Shown: positions 10,841 through 19,761, numbered from the stretch's first letter. The stretch: DNA of 33,247 nucleotides from an uncultured Lachnospiraceae bacterium (GCA_947576945.1 CANPTH010000048.1:1-33247), one strand, 5' to 3'. Translations and numbers: made by a program. Notes: generated from the letters alone by a model not told the origin.

Positions 10841-12586
10841 ATGGAATTAAAGAGTCAGGAAATGCGTAAACTGGCGCCGGAATTAGATCCGCTGCGGATC
10901 GGAACGGGATGGAAGCCGGAGGATCTTTCTAAGGTGCAGGTGATGATCGAGAGCACTTACGGCGACAGCCATCCGGGCAGCGGGCATTTGAACCTGCTGG
11001 TGGAGGAAGTGCGGAAAGGCGTCGAGGAGGCCGGCGGGCATGGAGCAAGATATTATTGTACGGATATCTGCGACGGTGAGAGTCAGGGAACGGACGGTAT
11101 TAATTACAGTCTGGCAAGCCGGGAGATGATCGCCAATATGATCGAGATTCATGCAGGGGCTACGCCTTTTGATGCGGGAGTCTATCTGGCAAGCTGCGAC
11201 AAGGGAATGCCGGGCAATCTGATGGGGCTGGCGAGAGCGGATGTGCCCGGTGTGGTGGTGCCGGGCGGTACGATGAATGCGGGGCCGGAGATGCTTACGT
11301 TGGAGCAGCTTGGCATGTACAGCGCTAAATTCCAGCGGGGCGAGATTGATGAGGAAAAGTTAAACTGGGCGAAGTGTAACGCCTGTCCCAGCTGCGGGGC
11401 CTGCTCTTTTATCGGTACGGCGTCCACGATGCAGATTATGGCGGAGGCGCTTGGGCTTGCGCTGCCGGGCAGTGCGCTGATGCCGGCCACCAGTCCGGAC
11501 CTGTTGGCTTTTGCAAGGGAAGCGGGGGCGCAGGCGGTGAAACTGGCGACCATGCCGGGGATGCGGCCCAGTGAGATGATCACCATGGACAGTTTCGAGA
11601 ATGCGATCCTGGTGCACGCGGCTGTTTCGGGCAGTACCAACTGTCTGCTGCATATTCCGGCCATCGCGCATGAATTCGGGTTGGAGGTTACGGGAGATAC
11701 CTTCGACAGACTGCACAGGAACGCCAGATATCTTCTGGATGTGCGTCCGGCGGGCCGCTGGCCGGCGGAGTGCTTCTACTATGCGGGCGGCGTGCCGGCG
11801 ATCATGGAAGAGATACGGGAGTATCTGCATCTGGACGTGATGACCGTGACGGGTAAGACGCTGGGTGAGAATCTGGATGAGCTGAAGCGCAACGGTTTCT
11901 ATGAGCGGTGTGAGAAGTGGCTGCAGGAGTTTAATGAGCGGTATCATGTTTCGTTGACCAGAGAGGATATTATAAGACCTTTTGATCAGGCACTGGGAAC
12001 AGACGGCAGCATCGCCATCCTGCGGGGCAATCTGGCGCCGGAGGGGGCTGTGATCAAGCATACGGCCTGTCCGAAGGAGATGTTTAAGGCAGTTCTGCAG
12101 GCCAGACCTTTTGACAGTGAGGAAGAATGTCTGGATGCGGTCTTAAAGCATAAGGTGCAAAAGGGCGATGCCGTGTTTATCCGCTATGAGGGGCCGAAGG
12201 GCAGCGGTATGCCGGAAATGTTCTACACTTCCGAGGCGATCAGCAGCGATAAAGAGCTGGGAAAAAGCATTGCGCTGATCACGGATGGCCGTTTCTCCGG
12301 AGCATCCACAGGGCCGGTGATCGGGCACTGCAGCCCGGAGGCGGTGGACTGCGGACCCATCGCGCTGGTGGAAGAAGGGGATCTGATCGAGATTGATGTG
12401 GAAGAACGGAAACTGAATATCATCGGAATTGCAGGGGAACGTAAGACGATGGAGGAAGTGACCGCTGTGCTGGAAGAGAGACGGAAGCAGTGGAAGCCCA
12501 GAGAGCCTAAGTATAAGAAAGGGGTTCTGAGGATGTTCAGTGAACATGCGGTAAGTCCGATGAAAGGGGCGTATCTGGATTTTTAG
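10841..12586 (+). CDS. IlvD/Edd-family dehydratase, probably sugar-acid dehydratase
   Basis: A 581-residue iron-sulfur dehydratase. Cluster-ligand cysteines: Cys119 in ASCDKGMPG and the group around Cys182-Cys188 in CNACPSCGACSFIGT, followed by ASTMQ. The C-terminal part has the SGASTGPVIGHCSPEA motif of the family. Members dehydrate either dihydroxy-acids (IlvD), 6-phosphogluconate (Edd) or free aldonates. Here the neighbours are a sugar-acid permease, KDPG aldolase and KDG kinase with no gluconate kinase, so dehydration of a free aldonate (gluconate or an epimer) to 2-keto-3-deoxy-acid is the best reading. Classical IlvD is disfavoured because no branched-chain amino acid genes are near. 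AAAGGAGAAG (10824-10833) precedes the ATG. Confidence 0.85.
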   Translation: MELKSQEMRKLAPELDPLRIGTGWKPEDLSKVQVMIESTYGDSHPGSGHLNLLVEEVRKGVEEAGGHGARYYCTDICDGESQGTDGINYSLASREMIANMIEIHAGATPFDAGVYLASCDKGMPGNLMGLARADVPGVVVPGGTMNAGPEMLTLEQLGMYSAKFQRGEIDEEKLNWAKCNACPSCGACSFIGTASTMQIMAEALGLALPGSALMPATSPDLLAFAREAGAQAVKLATMPGMRPSEMITMDSFENAILVHAAVSGSTNCLLHIPAIAHEFGLEVTGDTFDRLHRNARYLLDVRPAGRWPAECFYYAGGVPAIMEEIREYLHLDVMTVTGKTLGENLDELKRNGFYERCEKWLQEFNERYHVSLTREDIIRPFDQALGTDGSIAILRGNLAPEGAVIKHTACPKEMFKAVLQARPFDSEEECLDAVLKHKVQKGDAVFIRYEGPKGSGMPEMFYTSEAISSDKELGKSIALITDGRFSGASTGPVIGHCSPEAVDCGPIALVEEGDLIEIDVEERKLNIIGIAGERKTMEEVTAVLEERRKQWKPREPKYKKGVLRMFSEHAVSPMKGAYLDF

Positions 12587-12601
12587 AGGGAAACCTTAAT
12601 A

Positions 12602-12663
12602 GTTAATAGGGTTACAGGCCGGAGATATCCGTGTGAATCGGCCTGGTGACAGATTCCGTTAAC
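12602..12663 (+). other. Intergenic stem-loop before eda
   Basis: CAGGCCG (12615-12621) pairs with CGGCCTG (12639-12645), and an outer GTTAA (12602-12606) pairs with TTAAC (12659-12663). No T-run follows. This may be an mRNA-processing or stability element within the operon. Confidence 0.4.
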
Positions 12664-12710
12664 AAACAGGATATCTGAAAGACAGGATAGCAGGAAGAGG
12701 AGATGGGTGC

Positions 12711-13349
12711 ATGAAGACGATTGCAGAACAATTTTATGAATATGGAGTAGTGCCGGTAGTGGTGCTGGAGGAAACGAAGGATGCGCTGCCGTTGGCAAAA
12801 GCGCTGGTGGAGGGTGGTCTGCCCTGTGCGGAGGTGACGTTCCGCACGGAGGCGGCGGAAGAGTCCATCCGTTTGATGAGTGAGAAGTATCCGGAGATGC
12901 TGGTCGGAGCAGGAACGGTGCTGACGACAAAGCAGGTGGACCGGGCTGCTGCGGCAGGAGCGAAGTTCATCGTCAGTCCCGGTTTTGATCCGGAGATCGT
13001 GGATTATTGTCTGGAGAAAAAGATTCCGGTATTCCCGGGATGTATCACGCCTTCTGAGGTGGCGCAGGCAGTGAAGCGCGGTCTGGAGGTGGTGAAGTTC
13101 TTCCCGGCGGAGCAGGCCGGCGGCGTGGCGATGATCAAGGCGATGGCGGCCCCCTATACGATGGTGAAGTTTATGCCTACAGGCGGCATCAGTGCAAAGA
13201 ATTTAAAGGATTATCTTAGTTTCGGCAAGATCCTGTGCTGCGGCGGCAGCTGGATGGTGAAGGGGGATATGATACGGAACGGGGAATTTGATAAGATCCG
13301 GGAGCTGACAAAGGAGGCTGTGGAGCTGGCAGCGTCGATCCGGGGATAA
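12711..13349 (+). CDS. eda: 2-keto-3-deoxy-6-phosphogluconate (KDPG) aldolase
   Basis: A 212-residue class I aldolase cleaving KDPG to pyruvate and glyceraldehyde-3-phosphate, the last step of the Entner-Doudoroff route. Schiff-base Lys129 lies in VVKFFPAE, catalytic Glu41 and Arg45 in AEVTFRT, the GAGTV motif at about residues 67-71, the PGCITPSE loop and the phosphate-binding PTGGIS. Length is normal. GAAGAGGAG (12693-12701) lies 9 nt before the ATG. It lies between the dehydratase and the KDG kinase genes, whose products supply its substrate in two steps. A 2-keto-4-hydroxyglutarate aldolase activity is possible in the same family. Confidence 0.93.
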   Translation: MKTIAEQFYEYGVVPVVVLEETKDALPLAKALVEGGLPCAEVTFRTEAAEESIRLMSEKYPEMLVGAGTVLTTKQVDRAAAAGAKFIVSPGFDPEIVDYCLEKKIPVFPGCITPSEVAQAVKRGLEVVKFFPAEQAGGVAMIKAMAAPYTMVKFMPTGGISAKNLKDYLSFGKILCCGGSWMVKGDMIRNGEFDKIRELTKEAVELAASIRG

Positions 13350-13409
13350 AGACGGATGAAGGCGGATAAAGACGACCGGGAAATAAGACAGGGAAAATAT
13401 AAGGCCAGG

Positions 13410-13459
13410 GCGCAGGCTGGAAAGGCCGAATGAGAAAGTCCGGGTGGGAAAGCCTGCGC
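13410..13459 (+). other. Intergenic 9-bp hairpin between eda and the sugar kinase
   Basis: GCGCAGGCT (13410-13418) pairs perfectly with AGCCTGCGC (13451-13459) around a purine-rich 32-nt loop. The spacer also holds two copies of GGATAAAGACG 20 bp apart (starting near 13346 and 13366), the first covering the eda stop codon. No terminator T-run is present, so read-through into the kinase is expected. Confidence 0.45.
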
Positions 13460-13522
13460 GAGAGCGGGAAACAGACGGAACAAGAGCGGAGAAAAGAGTC
13501 AGGAAAAGAGAGGGAGAACATT

Positions 13523-14620
13523 ATGGAACTGAATTTGAGACCAGAAAAGGAATGCAGATATGATGCGGTGTCATTGGGCGAGGTAATGCTGCGGCTGGAT
13601 CCGGGCGAAGGACGGATTCGGACAGCCAGAAGTTTCCGGGCCTGGGAGGGCGGCGGAGAGTACAATGTTGTTCGTGGACTGCGCAGGTGCTTCGGATTAA
13701 GAACGGGTGTTATCACTGCTTTTGCGGATAATGAAGTCGGGATGTTGATGGAAGACTTTATTCTGCAGGGCGGCGTGGACACTTCACTGATCAAGTGGAT
13801 GAAGACGGACGGGATCGGCAGAACCTGCCGGAACGGACTGAATTTTACAGAACGAGGCTTTGGCATCCGCGGGGCAGTGGGATGTTCCGACCGTGCGAAT
13901 ACGGCGATCTCCAAGGCGACGCCGGAGGATTTTGATTTTGAGCATATCTTTGGGGAGCTGGGGGTACGCTGGCTGCATACGGGCGGTATCTATGCGGCAT
14001 TGTCCGAGCAGTCCTGTGAGACGGTACTGGCGGCGATCAAGACGGCCAAGAAATACGGCACGGTGATTTCTTATGACCTGAATTACAGGCCTTCCATGTG
14101 GAGCGCCATCGGCGGCCTTGCCAAGGCGCAGGAAGTTAATAAGGAGATTGCAAAGTATGTGGATGTGATGATCGGCAATGAGGAAGACTTCACGGCCTGT
14201 CTGGGATTCGAGATCGAGGGAAATGATGAGAACTTAAAGGAACTGAATCTGGACGGTTATAAGAAGATGATCAATCATGCGGCGCAGGTTTATCCGAATT
14301 TCAAGGTGGTTGCCACCACGCTGCGTGAGGTGAAGACGGCTACGGTGAACGACTGGAGCGCTATCTGCTGGGCGGACGGCGAGATCTACAAGGCGAAGGA
14401 CTACAAGGGACTGGAGATCATGGACCGCGTGGGCGGCGGCGATTCCTTTGCGTCCGGTCTGATCTATGGCCTGATGACTACGGGAGACGCGGAGCTGGCG
14501 GTCAACTATGGCGCGGCACATGGAGCGCTGGCCATGACGACGCCAGGTGATACGACCATGGCCAGCCGGAAGGAAGTAGAGGCGATCATGGGCGGCGCAG
14601 GCGCGCGGGTGCAGAGATAG
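13523..14620 (+). CDS. kdgK: 2-keto-3-deoxygluconate kinase, PfkB family
   Basis: A 365-residue ribokinase/PfkB-fold sugar kinase that would phosphorylate 2-keto-3-deoxygluconate to KDPG with ATP. N-terminal SLGEVMLRLDP and GGGEYNVVRGL match KDG kinases; the C-terminal GGGDSFASGLIYGL holds the catalytic base Asp307. The ATG at 13523 follows AGAGGGAGAAC; the frame is open back to 13430 but that stretch is repetitive and lacks a ribosome site. As last gene of the permease-dehydratase-aldolase-kinase set it links the non-phosphorylated and phosphorylated parts of the route. Fructokinase or another PfkB specificity cannot be excluded from motifs alone, but the context is strong. Confidence 0.88.
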   Translation: MELNLRPEKECRYDAVSLGEVMLRLDPGEGRIRTARSFRAWEGGGEYNVVRGLRRCFGLRTGVITAFADNEVGMLMEDFILQGGVDTSLIKWMKTDGIGRTCRNGLNFTERGFGIRGAVGCSDRANTAISKATPEDFDFEHIFGELGVRWLHTGGIYAALSEQSCETVLAAIKTAKKYGTVISYDLNYRPSMWSAIGGLAKAQEVNKEIAKYVDVMIGNEEDFTACLGFEIEGNDENLKELNLDGYKKMINHAAQVYPNFKVVATTLREVKTATVNDWSAICWADGEIYKAKDYKGLEIMDRVGGGDSFASGLIYGLMTTGDAELAVNYGAAHGALAMTTPGDTTMASRKEVEAIMGGAGARVQR

Positions 14621-14705
14621 CAGGCGCATCGAATCTTCGGAAGAAGCATAAGATGTGAAAACAACGGATATAATAACGGATACAATCATGAAAACTTAAG
14701 CGGCG

Positions 14706-14745
14706 GGCACTGTCTTGGAAGGTAACAGGACAGTGCCTGTTGTTA
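14706..14745 (+). terminator. Probable terminator of the sugar-acid operon
   Basis: Perfect 9-bp stem GGCACTGTC (14706-14714)/GACAGTGCC (14729-14737) with a 14-nt loop, followed by TGTTGTTATT. The T-run is interrupted, so efficiency is uncertain. Confidence 0.65.
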
Positions 14746-14771
14746 TTGGGGATTGCGTCAGGCGGACCATG

Positions 14772-14887
14772 ATTCCCTCATATTTTTGTTGGATAGCGAC
14801 CATGATTCCCTCATCTTTTTGTTATTATATAAAATAATTCCCTCATATTTTTGTAAATTCTATGGCAAAATTCACTCATTTTTTTGC
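14772..14887 (+). repeat. Four phased 18-bp repeats upstream of the AAA ATPase gene
   Basis: Copies ATTCCCTCATATTTTTGT at 14772, 14805 (one change), 14837 (identical) and 14870 (three changes) recur at 33, 32 and 33 bp, close to three helical turns. The first two are embedded in a longer shared 26-bp unit starting GACCATG (14765 and 14798). The array ends 7 bp before a -35 hexamer. This looks like a set of protein-binding sites. Confidence 0.8.
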
Positions 14888-14893
14888 ACTGCA

Positions 14894-14922
14894 TTGTATT
14901 TTCCGAGAAAATGGCATATACT
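14894..14922 (+). promoter_or_regulatory. Sigma-A promoter of the AAA ATPase gene
   Basis: TTGTAT (14894-14899) and TATACT (14917-14922) with a 17-bp spacer; predicted start near 14929, 28 bp before the ATG. The phased repeats end just upstream. Confidence 0.65.
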
Positions 14923-14956
14923 GATAAGGGGAAAAGCAAAAGGAGTGTGGGCGGTC

Positions 14957-16291
14957 ATGGTTTATTTGAAACGAAAAATAGATACATTTCTGATGGAGTG
15001 GAAGATGGACCCGTTGAGGAAGCCGCTGGTGGTCAAGGGGCCGCGGCAGGTCGGGAAGACGGAGTCCATCAGAAGATTCGGGGAACAGAACTATGAGTGC
15101 ATGGTGGAGATCAACTTTGTGGAAGAACCGAAGTACAGGATGATCACGGCGGACGGCTACAAGACGGCGGATCTGGTCCGGAATATTTCGCGCATGGATC
15201 CGACGAAGAAATTCGTCGAGGGGAGAACGCTGCTCTTTTTTGATGAACTGCAGGAGTTTCCGGAGATTGCTACGGCACTTAAATTTTTTGCACAGGACGG
15301 AAGATTTGACGTTATATGCAGTGGGTCCATGCTGGGTATCCATTATGGAAGGATAGAGAGCAACAGTGTGGGGTATAAGACGGATTATACCATGTATTCC
15401 CTTGATTTTGAGGAATTTCTGTGGGCGAAGGGTTATGAGGAGAGCATCGCAGACGAACTTCTGGATCATATGCGGGAGGAAAAGCCGTTTAACGAGGCGC
15501 AGATGTCCGTCTACGGCGGTCTGTTTCTGGATTATTGTATTCTGGGCGGAATGCCTGCGGTGGTCAGAGAGTATGTCATAAAGGACAGCTTTGAGGGATC
15601 GTTGGCGATCCAGAGGCAGCTTCTGGCGGATTATGAGGAGGATGTGCGTAAGTATGCGGAAGGGATGGACCAGACGAGAATCCTCAATGTGTTTCGGCAG
15701 ATTCCGGTGCAGCTTTCCAGGGATAATAAGAAGTTCCAGATCTCTAAGGTGGCGGCCGGCGCCAGGTTCAAAGATTACCGGGGCTGTATCGAGTGGCTGG
15801 CGGATGCGGGAATCATTAATATCTGTTACTGTATGCATTTTCCGGAGCTTCCGCTGAAGGGAAATTTTGACGAGACGAAGTACAAGATCTATTTTGCGGA
15901 CAGCGGACTGCTTGTGGCCATGCTGGATGAGGAGGCGCAGGAGGATCTGCGGGCGAACCGGAATCTGGGCGTCTACAAAGGGGCGCTGTATGAGAACGTG
16001 GTGGGTGAGGCGCTGGTGAAAAGCGGATACGGGCTTTACTATTATAAGCGCGAGGATTCTACGCTGGAAGAGGATTTCTTCGTCCGGACGGCAAAAGAGC
16101 TGATCCCCGTGGAGGTGAAGGCGACGAACGGCCGGGCGAAGTCGTTGCGGACGCTGATCAGAGGGGAAAAGTATGAGGACATACGCTACGGGATAAAGTT
16201 TACAGGTGGAAATGTGGGGTATGATGATCAGATTTATACCTTTCCGTACTTTTGTGCGTTTCTGTTGAAGCGGTATCTGAAAGGGAGGTAA
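14957..16291 (+). CDS. AAA ATPase with DUF4143-type C-terminus
   Basis: A 444-residue P-loop ATPase of a large, poorly characterised family common in gut anaerobes. Walker A is GPRQVGKTE (about residues 27-35), Walker B LLFFDELQE (about 93-101), a sensor-like ICSGSMLG (about 117-124), then the C-terminal DUF4143-type region with the nuclease-fold-like stretch EDFFVRTAKELIPVEVKA near residue 390. The pattern E...(I/V)PVEVKA resembles the PD-(D/E)xK core, though nuclease activity is not established. ATG 14957 was chosen: AGGAG (14941-14945) lies 11 nt upstream and the frame further upstream translates the repeat array. The gene stands alone with its own promoter between unrelated operons, typical of a mobile accessory gene. 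Confidence 0.88.
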   Translation: MVYLKRKIDTFLMEWKMDPLRKPLVVKGPRQVGKTESIRRFGEQNYECMVEINFVEEPKYRMITADGYKTADLVRNISRMDPTKKFVEGRTLLFFDELQEFPEIATALKFFAQDGRFDVICSGSMLGIHYGRIESNSVGYKTDYTMYSLDFEEFLWAKGYEESIADELLDHMREEKPFNEAQMSVYGGLFLDYCILGGMPAVVREYVIKDSFEGSLAIQRQLLADYEEDVRKYAEGMDQTRILNVFRQIPVQLSRDNKKFQISKVAAGARFKDYRGCIEWLADAGIINICYCMHFPELPLKGNFDETKYKIYFADSGLLVAMLDEEAQEDLRANRNLGVYKGALYENVVGEALVKSGYGLYYYKREDSTLEEDFFVRTAKELIPVEVKATNGRAKSLRTLIRGEKYEDIRYGIKFTGGNVGYDDQIYTFPYFCAFLLKRYLKGR

Positions 16292-16310
16292 TGCTACAAA
16301 AAATATCCGT

Positions 16311-16344
16311 TTGTAACCGGATTGTAATATCTGCTGTCTATGAT
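16311..16344 (+). promoter_or_regulatory. Response-regulator box and promoter of the ABC operon
   Basis: Direct repeats TTGTAA at 16311-16316 and 16322-16327 (11-bp period) lie 11 bp before a -10 TATGAT (16339-16344), with no good -35. Tandem half-sites at this distance are the usual arrangement of OmpR/PhoB-type activation. The response regulator encoded at 19762 is the likely binder. Confidence 0.6.
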
Positions 16345-16382
16345 GAAGATAAGCAAATTAAAGACAAGGAGAAACAGACAGC

Positions 16383-17066
16383 ATGGATATTTTAAAGGCG
16401 GTACATCTTAAGAAGTATTACGGAAGCGGGGAGAATCTGGTAAGGGCGGTGGACGATGTCAGTTTCGGCATCGAGAAGGGCAGCTTCACGGCGATCGTGG
16501 GGACGTCTGGCAGCGGCAAGACGACGCTTTTAAATCTGATCGGGGGACTGGACTTTGCGGATGCGGGGGAGGTCATCATAGACGGACACTCGATCATGGA
16601 GATGTCGAAGGAAGAGCTGACGGTGTTTCGGCGTCGGCATATCGGTTTTGTCTTCCAGAACTATAATCTGATCTCGGTACAGAATGTGTACAAGAATATC
16701 GTGCTTCCCATCCGGCTGGACGGCAGGAAACCGGATCGGGATTATATCGCGCAGATCTGCGGACAGCTGGGGATCGAAGGGAAAATGGACCGGTATCCCA
16801 ATCAGCTTTCCGGCGGACAGCAGCAGAGGGTGTCCATCGCCAGAGCCATTGCGGCCAAACCGGCGGTGCTGCTGGCGGATGAACCGACCGGCAACCTGGA
16901 TACCAGAACGAGCACGGAGGTGATGGGATTGTTGAAGATGACTTCCAGGGAATTTAACCAGACGATCATTATGATCACACACGATGATGCCATCGCGCAG
17001 CTGGCGGACCGGGTGATCCATATCGAGGACGGTAAGCTGGTGAGAGAGCAGGAGGTGCAGGCATGA
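16383..17066 (+). CDS. ABC transporter ATP-binding protein (MacB/LolD type)
   Basis: A 227-residue ATPase energising the adjacent FtsX-type permease. Walker A GTSGSGKTTLL (about 40-50), Q-loop FVFQNYNLI, signature LSGGQQQR (about 139-146), Walker B LLADEPTGNLD (about 160-170) and the H-loop ITHD are all present. The sequence is typical of the peptide/antibiotic export and resistance class. AAGGAG (16366-16371) precedes the ATG. Its stop overlaps the permease start by 4 bp (ATGA), so they are translationally coupled. Controlled probably by the TTGTAA direct repeat upstream and the downstream two-component system. Confidence 0.93.
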   Translation: MDILKAVHLKKYYGSGENLVRAVDDVSFGIEKGSFTAIVGTSGSGKTTLLNLIGGLDFADAGEVIIDGHSIMEMSKEELTVFRRRHIGFVFQNYNLISVQNVYKNIVLPIRLDGRKPDRDYIAQICGQLGIEGKMDRYPNQLSGGQQQRVSIARAIAAKPAVLLADEPTGNLDTRTSTEVMGLLKMTSREFNQTIIMITHDDAIAQLADRVIHIEDGKLVREQEVQA

Positions 17067-19630
17067 GCATGATGTTCAGGAATTCCGACCAGAAACTGGA
17101 GAAAGAGCTGGCTGCCGACGATTACAGGGCGCATCCGGTGCGCAACAGGCTGGCGGTGCTGGCTGTGGCGCTGACAGCGCTGCTCATCGTTGTTATTTTT
17201 ACGGTGGGGATCGGTTACATGACGGCCATGACACGTTATATGGGGGCATCCCCGGGGCCGGGTACGGACAGCGCCATGATCTATGGTGACGAGGAGATTC
17301 TGGAGCGGGCAAAAAAGCTGCCGCAGGTGGACTGGGCGGCTTACGCAAAGCGGTGCAGCGCAAGTTATCTGCATAACCAGGAATTTTCCGGTGTGGATGT
17401 GCGGCTGTTTGCGGCGGATGAAGTGCATTATGAGAAAAATATGGTGGATCTGATCGCCGGCAGGTATCCGGAGAGCGGGGATGAGATTCTGCTGTCCGAT
17501 ACCATGTCGGAGCGTCTGGGGCTGGCGAAACAGTTAAACGTCACTTATGACCTCGTAGTGCTGGTGGAGGGAGAAGGCGAAGGGCAGCAGACGGAAAAAG
17601 TGATTCCCATGACGGTGTGCGGTTATTATAAGAATCCGCTGCGCGGCGTCGCGGATATCTATGAGGAGATCTACACGGGAAAAGCCTTTATCGAGAAGCA
17701 CAATCCGGGACTGATCAAGGGGTATGACCAGATCTATGTGAAGCTGAACAACTTGAATCCCTTGAAGCTGGGGACGGATAAGCATGAAAAGCTGACAGAG
17801 GTGAATGAGCAGGCGGCAGGCAACGGCATTCAGTACAAGGCCAGTGATCTGTCCTATGCGGCGCTGGCCCCGATCATACTGCTTCTGCTGTGCGTGATGT
17901 TCTGCGGGTACTTTTTTATCTATAATATATTTGACATCTCGATCGAGAATGATATACGGTTCTATGGGGAATTAAAGACCATCGGCATGACAAGGCAGCA
18001 GCTTAAGCGGATGCTGTTGTGGCAGATGAACAGGATCTCTCTGATCGGCATTGTGCTGGGAGGCATGATCGGATACGGTATCGGACGGATGGCGGCGGGG
18101 GCGGTTCTGGACGCTTTTGCGGAAGGCATTTCCTCTTTCTATAAGCCGGCTGGATTCGTGCAGGTGTTTGCGCTGGGAGCGGTGTTTTCCTGGATTACGG
18201 TGCTTGTCAGTACCATGAAGCCTTTTCGGATCGCCAGCACGATTTCCCCTGTGGAGGCGGCCAGATACCGCGGCAGGAAGAAAAAGGGCGTCTTCTCGGT
18301 TATCTCTTTTGCCTTAAGCGGGATTCTGTTTCTGGTGGTGTATACAATCTCCATGGGGTATTCGGTGGAGGTGCATACGGCGGAGCACAACGGCACGGAT
18401 TTCCGCATAGTGCAGAAAACGGTCAAATTCGGATCGGAGGAGCCTTATCAGCCCATTAGTGATGAGCTGGTGCAGAAGATCAGGGAGCAGGAGTTTGTGG
18501 AAGATTTCCGGGTTACCTATATGGCCAGGACAAAGCCGGACTGGTTGATTTTCGGGGGCGGTTATTATTATGATCTGTCTCGGGGAGAGATTGCAGGAGA
18601 AGGGGAACTGGCCCGTGACAGGCAGGCGTATGTGGACAGCATGGAACAGAAATGGGGCGTGGATCCCTGGCGCAGTCTTCCCGGAAAGAACGAGAGAGAC
18701 AATTATCCGGTCAGCGTCGCTGGTATGGATGCGGCGTATCTTGACCATGAAAGTCAATATTTTACCGTGCTGGAAGGGGAGTTTGACGCTGAACGGTTTG
18801 CACAGGGCGGCTATCTGATCTACAACCGTTCCCTCTATGTCAATGATATGGAGCAGAGCGAGGGCATGGCGTATCAGGTACATGCAGGCGACCGGGTGTC
18901 GGTCACGTTCTTTGACAGTGCGGCAGATCGTTACGTGGAGCGGGAATTTACGGTGATGGCCTTGGTGACGAGCCATAATATCTATGGCACGGATAATATG
19001 GGGGAAGTCAATATCTGGCTGACGGATGAGGCATTTCAGGAGATTTATTCAAATTACGGGGAGCTGATCGGGAGTATCTGCTTTAATGCATCCGGTAAAA
19101 GGCAGGACGGGACGGCGCTTTCAGACAAGGAACAGTATGAGATCATTGCCGGGCTTGTAGAGGAAGACGGGAATCTGCAGCTTTCGCTTGACTCCGCTTA
19201 TATGACCCGGGTACAGAATACGGAAACGAAGCGGAGCATGACGGCTTTCGGTATCCTGCTGGCGGTGATCGTGGGATTGATCGGCGTAGCCAATATGGTG
19301 AATACGGTAACTACGGATGTGATGGCCAGGAAGGTAGAGTATGCGGCCATGCAGTCCATCGGGATGACGGGGCGGCAGATGAAGCGAGATATTTTCGAGA
19401 AGTACGCCGTGCTTGTCGCCACAGCGCTGGGACTGGCGACCGTGGCGGGAGCGGCGCTGGCCTATAAGGTCGGGGCGCAGCCGGGATTTAATTTTTCGGC
19501 CGCTGCGTTTGTGCAGGCGCTTATGATCTTTGTGGGAATCTCAGCCGGGTTGTGCGTGGTGATGGCGCAGGTGCTGACCTGGGGGATGAACAGGAGGTCG
19601 ATCGTGGAGCGGCTGCGGGAAGTGGTGTAG
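17063..19630 (+). CDS. ABC transporter permease with two FtsX domains
   Basis: An 855-residue membrane protein. About eight hydrophobic segments can be seen: one near residues 36-58, three in about 270-385, one near 408-428 and three in about 730-850. Two large extracytoplasmic regions (about 60-265 and 430-725) lie between, so the protein has two FtsX-like units, each with a TM-large loop-3 TM plan, rather than the 10-TM single-loop plan of BceB. Such permeases pair with LolD-like ATPases for lipid, peptide or antimicrobial handling. Motifs FYGELKTIGMTRQQLKRM and YAAMQSIGMTGRQMKRD are the paired coupling regions of the two halves. The substrate cannot be read; neighbouring two-component genes suggest a response to a cell-envelope-active peptide. 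Confidence 0.9.
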   Translation: MSMMFRNSDQKLEKELAADDYRAHPVRNRLAVLAVALTALLIVVIFTVGIGYMTAMTRYMGASPGPGTDSAMIYGDEEILERAKKLPQVDWAAYAKRCSASYLHNQEFSGVDVRLFAADEVHYEKNMVDLIAGRYPESGDEILLSDTMSERLGLAKQLNVTYDLVVLVEGEGEGQQTEKVIPMTVCGYYKNPLRGVADIYEEIYTGKAFIEKHNPGLIKGYDQIYVKLNNLNPLKLGTDKHEKLTEVNEQAAGNGIQYKASDLSYAALAPIILLLLCVMFCGYFFIYNIFDISIENDIRFYGELKTIGMTRQQLKRMLLWQMNRISLIGIVLGGMIGYGIGRMAAGAVLDAFAEGISSFYKPAGFVQVFALGAVFSWITVLVSTMKPFRIASTISPVEAARYRGRKKKGVFSVISFALSGILFLVVYTISMGYSVEVHTAEHNGTDFRIVQKTVKFGSEEPYQPISDELVQKIREQEFVEDFRVTYMARTKPDWLIFGGGYYYDLSRGEIAGEGELARDRQAYVDSMEQKWGVDPWRSLPGKNERDNYPVSVAGMDAAYLDHESQYFTVLEGEFDAERFAQGGYLIYNRSLYVNDMEQSEGMAYQVHAGDRVSVTFFDSAADRYVEREFTVMALVTSHNIYGTDNMGEVNIWLTDEAFQEIYSNYGELIGSICFNASGKRQDGTALSDKEQYEIIAGLVEEDGNLQLSLDSAYMTRVQNTETKRSMTAFGILLAVIVGLIGVANMVNTVTTDVMARKVEYAAMQSIGMTGRQMKRDIFEKYAVLVATALGLATVAGAALAYKVGAQPGFNFSAAAFVQALMIFVGISAGLCVVMAQVLTWGMNRRSIVERLREVV

Positions 19631-19761
19631 AGAGCCGCCAGTGTGCCAAAGCCGGAAGATTCAGGGCGTGTATTCCTTTGTTCACTGAGGGTATGATGGG
19701 GAAAGTTATGGGGAGAGGGACTTGCGATATGATTGTAATTTGAGAAGGGAAGGGCAGGTGA

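Noticed and set aside
10841..12586. Dihydroxy-acid dehydratase of branched-chain amino acid synthesis
   Set aside because: Family level fits, but the operon contains only sugar-acid genes.
14753..14956. N-terminal extension of the AAA ATPase frame (repeat DHDSLIFLL)
   Set aside because: The 33-bp repeats happen to stay in frame, but they lie upstream of the promoter and there is no ribosome site; they are read as DNA sites.
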